NCBI GenBank assembly: GCA_038030265.1
Contig: CM075939.1
Span: forward strand, 14,303,253-14,367,252
Direction of reading: 5' to 3'
From: Corythucha ciliata
Taxonomy: Eukaryota > Arthropoda > Insecta > Hemiptera > Tingidae
DNA: 64,000 nt
The position numbers and the translations under genes are program-made. The notes below the pieces were generated by a model, which made no database searches, was not told where the DNA came from, and was given only the letters and a program-made list of their open reading frames with translations. Positions 58,510-64,000 of this stretch are shown piece after piece (position 1 is the stretch's first letter; every line of letters starts with the position of its first letter).

Positions 58510-59749
58510 ACCCAGAAATCGCAACACCCATCAATTTAACAGAAGTCAGAAGATTTTTGGGAATATGCAATGACTATTCGAAATGTTTACCCCAAATGTC
58601 GGAAGTAAGCCACTCACTTAGGGCCAATTTCACCACCGGGAGTTAGATTGGAGTTACCTAACTCTAACATTGTTTACATAAATAGTGACGCCTTTTTTCA
58701 GTTAATTCTGAGTTAACGTAACTCAAACCTTAACTCTCGGCGGTGAATTCACCATTAGGGAATTACTCAGGAAAGACAGATAATGGATCTGGGACAACAC
58801 ACATGAACGAAGTTTTAAGAAATTGAAGCACATTCTATCCTCGGCTCCTGTTTTATCGTTTTATGACATGAATAAGCCTAAACGCGTAGCTGCAGACGCG
58901 AGCTCAGTGGGTCCAGGTGCAGTAATGGAACAGGAGGTGTCACTAGAAGAGTGGAAACCGGTATTTTACGCGTTTCGCAGCCTGTCAGATACGGAAAAAA
59001 GATATTCAAATATTGAGCGTGAAGGATTAGGAATTGTCTGGGCCTGTGAAAAGTTCCAAACATATTTGATTGGTGATTTCTTCACGATCCTCACTGACCA
59101 TAAGCCCCTTCTTACCCTTTTCGGGAAAAACCCGTTGGAAGACCTAACTGCTCGCTTACAAAGACTTCGGATGCGTATGACGAGATTCTCTTATCGACTA
59201 GAGCACGCAGGTAAACAATTTTTTACTCCGGACGCCCTTTCCAGAAGCCCACGGAACGTTGAGTCACCTAACCCCGAAACCGATGAAATAGAGACGTTTG
59301 TAAACCAAGTGACGCGGCCTCACGTCAAAAACACTTTCTTTCGACAGCTGTTGGTCGCTCAAGAAAATAACTCAGATACTATACAGGTGAAACGTTGCAT
59401 CTTAAATGGACAGGTAAATGAATTAAAAGGAAATCAAAGGTCGTTCTATCGTTTCGTTGACCTTTACCTGAAAAATGACGTCCTTATGTACAAAGGAAGA
59501 GTGGTCATCCCATCAGACATGCACCTCGAGATTTTGGATAAACTGCACGATGGTCATAGCGGGGAGAGGAAATGTCTGCAACTGGCCAAAGTGTCAGTAT
59601 GGTGGCCGGGTATTTCGAGCGCAATAAAAGACAAAGTTACTAGCTGTCCGAGATGTCTAGAACATCACCAACTGCGTTCTGAGCCTCTAATGCCTACTCC
59701 TACGCCAGCAAGACCATGGGAGATGCTGGGGTCCGACCTCTTTACATGA
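58510..59749 (+). pseudogene. Ty3/gypsy pol remnant: RT end, RNase H, integrase zinc domain
   Basis: RT connection sequence NLTEVRRFLGICNDYSKCLP begins at about 58530. A 137-bp MITE interrupts the frame at 58621-58757. After a further shift, the frame from 58823 shows APVLSFYD, the RNase H DASSVGPGAV (catalytic D), EREGLGIVWACEKF (E), LTDHKPLLTLFG (D) and TPDALSR. It then has an integrase HHCC zinc motif (LHDGHSGERKC, then WWPGI and SCPRCLEH), and ends at PWEMLGSDLFT with the first catalytic aspartate before a stop. RNase H residues look intact. The family is Ty3/gypsy retrotransposon, acting as an RNA-templated pol polyprotein. The copy is non-functional because of the deletion, insertion and stops. 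Confidence 0.93.
58621..58757. mobile_element. MITE inside gypsy pol, with TTA duplication
   Basis: The insert starts gggccaatttcaccaccggg and ends ggcggtgaattcacca. Its arms pair over about 30 bp (caccaccgggagttag against ctaactctcggcggtg-like sequence). TTA, extendable to TTAGGG, flanks it at 58618-58620 and 58755-58757. Leaving out one TTA and the insert brings the two flanks back in frame, which fixes the borders. GGGCC-type ends with a TTA duplication suggest the PIF/Harbinger superfamily. There is no coding capacity. Confidence 0.85.
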
Positions 59750-60433
59750 AAGGGCTCGTGATATGTAGTGGTCTCGGATTATTTCTCGAAGTACCTCGAC
59801 ATTAAGAAGTTGAACTCCTTAAAATCATGAAGTTTAATTAGCTACTTGAAGCAGATCTCCTCCAAATTCGGTATTCCGAAAACCCTACGTTGCAACAATG
59901 GCTCTAATCTGGTCAGTTTTGAAATGAAAAGATTTGCAGAGATGATGGAATTCGAAATTGTTTCTTCTAGTCCCTTGTTCCCTCAGAGCAATCGTTTCGC
60001 CGAAGCGTTTGTCAAAATTGCTAAACGGATTTTCAGTGGAAATGACATGCATCTCGGACTTCTGGCTTATCGAAGCAAGCCCCTAGATGACGAACTATCG
60101 CCAGCCGAATTGCTCATGGGTCGGAAAATAAGGAATAGACTCCCTATAGACGAAGACAAGTTACGACCTGGCTGGGAAGGTATCATCAAACACGAGAGGA
60201 ATCAAAAAGAGAAAAATGATCAAATAAAAAGACGGTTTGATGAAACCCATCGAGTTAAGTCACTCCCAACGTTGAAGGAAGGGGAGGAAGTATGGATTGT
60301 GGACAGATCAGAATATGGCCATGTTGAACGACAATGCCGGGATGCACCGCGCCGATACGAAGCCAAACTATGTAATGGTCAACTGATTCAACGGAATCGT
60401 CGAGCATTAGTAATTGCGAGGGAGCCAAGCTAA
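59750..60433 (+). pseudogene. Ty3/gypsy integrase core and C-terminus, frameshifted
   Basis: After two stops near 59748-59830, the frame from 59846 continues the integrase core: FGIPKTLRCNNGSNL, FEIVSSSPLFPQSNRFAEAF and a tail RPGWEGIIKHERNQKEKND through EEVWIVDRS. The second catalytic aspartate of the DDE triad is replaced by asparagine (CNNG instead of the usual DNG), while the glutamate in RFAEAF remains. The frame ends at TAA 60431-60433 just before the polypurine tract. It belongs to the same polyprotein as the preceding feature. Confidence 0.9.
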
Positions 60434-60443
60434 TGAGGGGAGA
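60434..60443 (+). promoter_or_regulatory. Polypurine tract of the gypsy element
   Basis: tgaggggaga lies between the pol stop and the TG that starts the 3' LTR, the usual site of plus-strand priming. Confidence 0.7.
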
Positions 60444-60690
60444 TGTTGGGAGGTGATAATATCATATGTTTGGGGTTGTAACAGGGCCAAACATCTACCC
60501 CCCCCCCCCAACAGTGAAACTCCAGCACTCGGACCCCTGAGCCCTGGTGAATTCTAGGTCGGTCAACTTATCGCTGCCAAATATCGCAAACCTCGCAGTC
60601 GCAAACCCATCACGCTCACTCACTAAGTGCCCCCCGTTGTCTCCTCCTCCACTTCACAATTCTCACATTATTGGGTCCCCTATTAGTCCC
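60444..60690 (+). mobile_element. Start of the gypsy 3' LTR
   Basis: Begins tgttgggaggtgataatatc right after the polypurine tract. Only the first 26 bp can be confirmed against the stub at 58484. The right end was not identified, so the end coordinate is a rough limit set by the next retroelement fragment. A C12 run lies at 60498-60509. Confidence 0.55.
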
Positions 60691-61370
60691 ATCATGTGCA
60701 AGTGTCTCAGAACTTAAACTTATGGGCCTAAAGTTTCCGGCTCTATTATGCTTCCCTCCACCTTTAGGTATGAACGTTACTCTCATCCTTTTTCATGACG
60801 TCGGTACTTGCCCCTTCGCCGGAGATTTGACGAAGAGTCTTCTTTTCCTTTCCTGAGCCCATCCTCAAGCATTCTGCAGCATGCGGGGGTAGACGTCGTC
60901 AATTCCTGCTGCTTTATATTGCCCTTATCGATTTTAAGGTCCATCTGAAGCGCTCTCTATTGATAATAGCGTCGCTCTCATTCACCGCCCCTTCGTGTTC
61001 CGCTCTACGCTGGCTGGCTCCTTCTCTTCACAACCTGGAAAATGCGCGCTAAATAGCGATTCCAATATATTTCTGCTTTCTACAACTACTTCACCTGATG
61101 GCTCAATGATTGTGCCAAAGAGTTGCCGCCTATCATCCTTTACTATGCGCAAGCGGTACTTAGTCTCACCGCTTCCCGCGTATTCTCCACATCTTCGCAG
61201 ACATTCCTCCACGAAGTCCTCTTCTTTCTACGAATTGCGCTTTTGTACTCTTTGCGCGCCCGTTGATACGCCTCCCATTTCTCCTCTCCGTCCGTTCTCT
61301 TAGCCGCGCTCAACGACGAGTTCATCCTCCGCTTATTTTCTTTTAGGTGGGCATTCCATCCAACCAATCC
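60690..61370 (-). pseudogene. Non-LTR retrotransposon ORF2 fragment: linker and RT start
   Basis: On the minus strand 61367-61143 reads a linker typical of non-LTR ORF2 (WEAYQRARKEYKSAIRRKK, then SWRNVCEDVENTREA). The frame 61212-60982 follows with KYRLRIVKDDRRQLFGTII and VVVESRNILESLFSAHFPGC. After a broken stretch, RVTFIPKGGGKHNRAGNFR followed by PISLSS is readable near 60770-60710, the N-terminal RT motif. The copy ends there, before motif A, next to the gypsy LTR. It is inactive. R1-like or Jockey-like; the clade is not settled. Confidence 0.85.
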
Positions 61371-61422
61371 CCTTTATGTGACTCTCTAAAATATTTAAAA
61401 TAATCTAAAATATTTTTGGATA

Positions 61423-61760
61423 CTACTCCCGTTGCATCTCCCTCCATCCTCTCGAATTTCTCCCAGTCCGTTCGTCTCGGATTCCTCCCGGGGGGGTTTC
61501 TCTACTCCTTTGGGACTCCGGGACCACGTCACTGTCCACCACCCGGTACCACGACACCACCACTATTTTCTCTGTTCCCACGCCCGGTATCTCTCCTTGA
61601 ATGGATACCACCACAAAGTCTCTCGTCACATACGCCTGCAGCGGCACCGGCTGCAAATCCGCTACTATGACCACACTTGCCCTAGGCACTCCGTTAATTC
61701 CTGCATAAAAAGACTCATAATATTGGTTATTCCATCCCCTAATTTTAGACTTATATACAT
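61423..61760 (-). pseudogene. Non-LTR endonuclease fragment upstream of the RT linker
   Basis: The minus-strand frame 61689-61423 contains PRASVVIVADLQPVPLQAYV and TRDFVVVSIQG, resembling the mid part of an AP-like endonuclease (R.A.V.....A.PL..F.TRD.V.V). After that come IPGVGTEKIVVVSWY and degraded sequence. The conserved GDFN and SDH motifs are not visible, so most of the domain is lost. It has the same orientation as, and lies directly 5' of, the RT linker at 61367, so both are probably one copy. Confidence 0.65.
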
Positions 61761-62090
61761 ACGGTTCCTGAAACAGTCCAACGTCGAACTCTTTTTTACC
61801 CAGCGCTACGACGATACATCGGCTGCATCCGTCTTACTATGCTGGGTATTTGCCAGTAAAAACTTCACTTATCTCCCATCGTCCCTTTGGGGAACCGGAG
61901 CAGATCTTCCTCCACCTCTTCCAAAGTTCTGCCAAAAGGTGAAACGCCGAGTTCTTGTTGTTGTCGTGGTGACCGACCCACTCCCCCCCCCCCCGGACTT
62001 CTGTCTTTACGCCGCTATCTCCTACTGCGCTAATTGGCGGATAGGGCTCCGAAATAGCGATAATTTTGCCAAAATAAGGAAAATGCCTTA
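61761..62090. other. Unassigned sequence with F1-like end
   Basis: A C-run lies at 61983-61996. Near 62030 gcgctaattggcggata resembles an F1 unit. The 219-codon plus frame overlapping here is antisense to the endonuclease fragment and is not a gene. Confidence 0.35.
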
Positions 62091-62160
62091 GAGGTTATAC
62101 TAATTGTACAGGTACAGGTTGTAATGGTACAGGAGGTTATACTAATTGGTTATACATATA
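62091..62160 (+). repeat. Short direct repeats (gaggttatactaattg)
   Basis: gaggttatactaattg occurs twice (near 62091 and 62132), separated by ggtacagg-type repeats. Confidence 0.7.
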
Positions 62161-62170
62161 GTAGAGACGA

Positions 62171-62234
62171 CTTAGGGGCCTCTTTTGGAGATTTCCGCCC
62201 CGGGCCCTGATGTGTGTAGCTCGAGCCTCCAGTG
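62171..62234 (-). mobile_element. hAT-like terminus, second copy of the 41.1-kb type
   Basis: Shares aggggcctc, gatttccgccccgggccc and the outer ccagtg with 41072-41128 in the same orientation. F1-like units lie on both sides. Confidence 0.45.
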
Positions 62235-62379
62235 CCTGTATCGGCTCGTCTATGTATAGAGAACACTCGGACACAAAGATAGACGATGCGATTTGTTAGT
62301 TCGGAGATAATCTGTGCCAAAGAAGAACTTGCATCAAATGTAGCACGTTCTGTCAATTTTAATCGCGTTCGCATTTATT

Positions 62380-62765
62380 CTTTAGCCGCAAATTAGCGGT
62401 TTGATTAGATTTTGCCGCACGTTAGGGCTTTTCCTCAATTTCGTCCGTGAAATATCGCATTTTCTCTATTTAAACCGCGAATTAGCGCCTTTTCTCAATT
62501 TTTTCCGAGAAAATGATTTTTTTTATCAACTTCAGCCATGAAGTTGTCTCCAGAAACTACAAGTTGGCGATTTCTCAATTTTAGCCGCAGCTTTTTCTCA
62601 ATTCAGTCACGCATTTAGAGTTTTGTCTCAATTCCATTTTATTCGTTCTTCACTTTATCCGCCAATGTTACCTTAATTTTCCCTCATTTCAGACGTGAGG
62701 TAGCGTCTCTCAATTTTAGCCACGGATTTGACCCAAAAACAACACACCACCATTTTTTCGAAATT
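62380..62765 (-). repeat. F1 repeats in reverse
   Basis: Units such as ttagccgcaaattagcggtt and aaccgcgaattagcgccttt, the reverse complement of F1. Confidence 0.7.
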
Positions 62766-62959
62766 GTACTCCTGAAAAAGCTTTAAATATTTCTAATGAG
62801 CACGTTAGCGGTTTTTAGATATTTTTGCGAGGAATTAGCTTGGTGCTATTTATGACTATTATTCCAACGAGTCAACCTTTCGAATGTGTTAACAGCGTGA
62901 TATTTGGTTTACGGTGCCCCAGAACAATCGAAATTGCTTCCTGCTATTGTGATAAGTGA

Positions 62960-63435
62960 TATTTGGTTTTATTCGGGAAGCTTATTCACTGCGAAATTGG
63001 ATTAAACTGGTTTTGTACGAGTTAACTCGATGAAATTTCATCTTTGAAGAAGCGCGCCCCTCAAAATTGGCTTTTCGAGTTGGTCAAAACCCGCGAAATA
63101 GATTTCGGGGCCAAACAATCACACTAAATATGTCTTAAATGGGACAACCCATTTATTTTTGTTGAATGGCGAGTCAAACCCGGAAAATTGTTCTTCAGAC
63201 AGAGGCAATAGCCTGGAACTTTGGATCCGCGAATATGGTGTTTTTAGGGACTGAACCTCGCGAAGTTGGTTTCTTGCGAACCAGATTCACAAATTATGGT
63301 TTAAATGGAAGAGCCAAATCGTTAAAAAAAATATTTTTTTTCCTTTGGATCCAATGGCCGGTTTGGTTATTGAATTAGCCAAATCCATGAAATTACGTTC
63401 TTTTAGTGCCAAACGAGCGAAATATCAGCAAGCAG
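62960..63435 (+). repeat. F4-type repeats
   Basis: Loose units of 35-40 bp (caaaacccgcgaaatagatt, gcgaatatggtgtttttagg). No gene seen. Confidence 0.55.
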
Positions 63436-64000
63436 CATTTCTAAATCCTCAATTCGCTCAATAAATATATACACTCCCTTCTTGTCGAATCACAAAGAGT
63501 TATTAATCCTGGAGACTCCCCTCCCCTCACCCCGCCACTCCAACCGACCGAATCGAGGACACACTATATCCATCTCTCTGGGGATCTCCTTATGATAGGT
63601 GTAGTTAACAAGACCGTTACCGCCCCTTACCTGGCCTGAACCTGGACTTCCCAGCAGAGCCGGTCCCAACGCTCAGCTCGACCCGTTTGCTGTGACACCG
63701 TGGCCAGTCAGTCGCGCCCGTGAGACACCGCGTCGAGCTGAGGATGAAGGCTTGCGCTGTGGACCGAAATCAGACAGGGAAAGGAATCCCTTCATGACAC
63801 CCTTCGGGCATGGCTGGATCCAGTCCCCTATGCCCCTGACAGGAGCGCGAGAGGACCGGAGGAGTCGGCCATACGCCCGCCGCGCCGGTCTTAGACGTGA
63901 GCCGAGTCTTCCGGCGCCCCTTCCCCCACCGCATTAACGCCCGCCACCTCGGCTCCATAAGGGTATGTTGGAGACAGAGGCGTGCCCTTGGGGAGGGGTT
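63436..64000. other. Unassigned sequence turning GC-rich at the window edge
   Basis: From about 63640 base composition changes to GC-rich with an open plus-strand frame (63692-63937) that has no recognised motif. The abrupt change and the edge position suggest the start of another retroelement or a gene cut by the window. Confidence 0.3.

Noticed and set aside
61432..62091. 219-codon plus-strand frame, the longest plus-strand frame in its area
   Set aside because: Much of it is antisense to the recognisable endonuclease fragment. Its composition is low-complexity and it has no motif.

Overview
The window reads as eukaryotic, intergenic or heterochromatic DNA, most likely from an arthropod and possibly an insect. 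It contains no operons, ribosome-binding sites or dense coding. Every recognisable protein is a decayed piece of a metazoan retroelement: non-LTR elements of R1-like and I-like type, and a Ty3/gypsy pol. CpG is not visibly depleted, and homopolymer runs (A/T, and unusually C/G) are very frequent. I could not support any host protein gene, rRNA gene or intact tRNA gene. The species call is inference; the transposon identifications rest on motifs seen directly.

Layout. 1-1.86 kb is unassigned. 1.86-2.28 kb holds a minus-strand reverse transcriptase (RT) fragment. 2.9-5.7 kb holds R1-like non-LTR sequence: the 3' end of one copy, then the gag, endonuclease and partial RT of another. 5.7-16.3 kb is mostly unassigned, with a small MITE copy, hAT-like termini and a long foldback element (13.7-14.5 kb) built from ACGCGT palindromes. 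16.8-19.6 kb is a 2.78 kb hAT-like element with a perfect 8-bp target-site duplication. 20-23.8 kb is degenerate short-period repeat sequence carrying two MITEs. 23.8-29.5 kb is a minus-strand I-like element split by a 1,978-bp insertion that has a 4-bp direct repeat at its borders and an internally tandem-repeated body. 31.5-34.7 and 38.7-41.1 kb are long degenerate repeat blocks that are collinear copies of each other. 35.3-36.34 kb is a 5'-truncated non-LTR tail (RNase H, zinc knuckle, A29). 44.7-45.06 kb is another non-LTR 3' end. 45.5-47.4 kb is minisatellites plus a foldback. 51.8-53.1 kb repeats the two-family composite seen at 21.4-23.2 kb. 57.4-58.3 kb is a third copy of the long repeat family. 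58.5-60.6 kb is a gypsy pol remnant with a 26-bp LTR stub, a MITE inside it and the start of the 3' LTR. 60.7-61.75 kb is a minus-strand non-LTR fragment. 62-64 kb is repeats and an unassigned GC-rich edge.

Most of the window consists of about eight families of short (roughly 18-30 bp), degenerate repeats. I label them F1 to F8. F1 has the core gctaattcgcggctaaaa, F2 the core ctgacgattcgcgccct, F3 actgtcaatttcgtcc, F4 gcaaaatccgcgaaattggg, F5 attttgtggttagagc, F6 ttgacaatttcctcataaaa, F7 acttgcaatttcgc and F8 cagttttggggtgaaat. Several blocks match one another unit by unit in the same order, so they look like copied elements rather than independently expanded satellites. Some sit against hAT-like ends. 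The leading candidate for something undescribed is therefore a DNA-transposon family whose body is an old short-period array. Second is the ACGCGT-palindrome foldback element. No element in the window has intact coding capacity, so nothing here appears able to act on its own.
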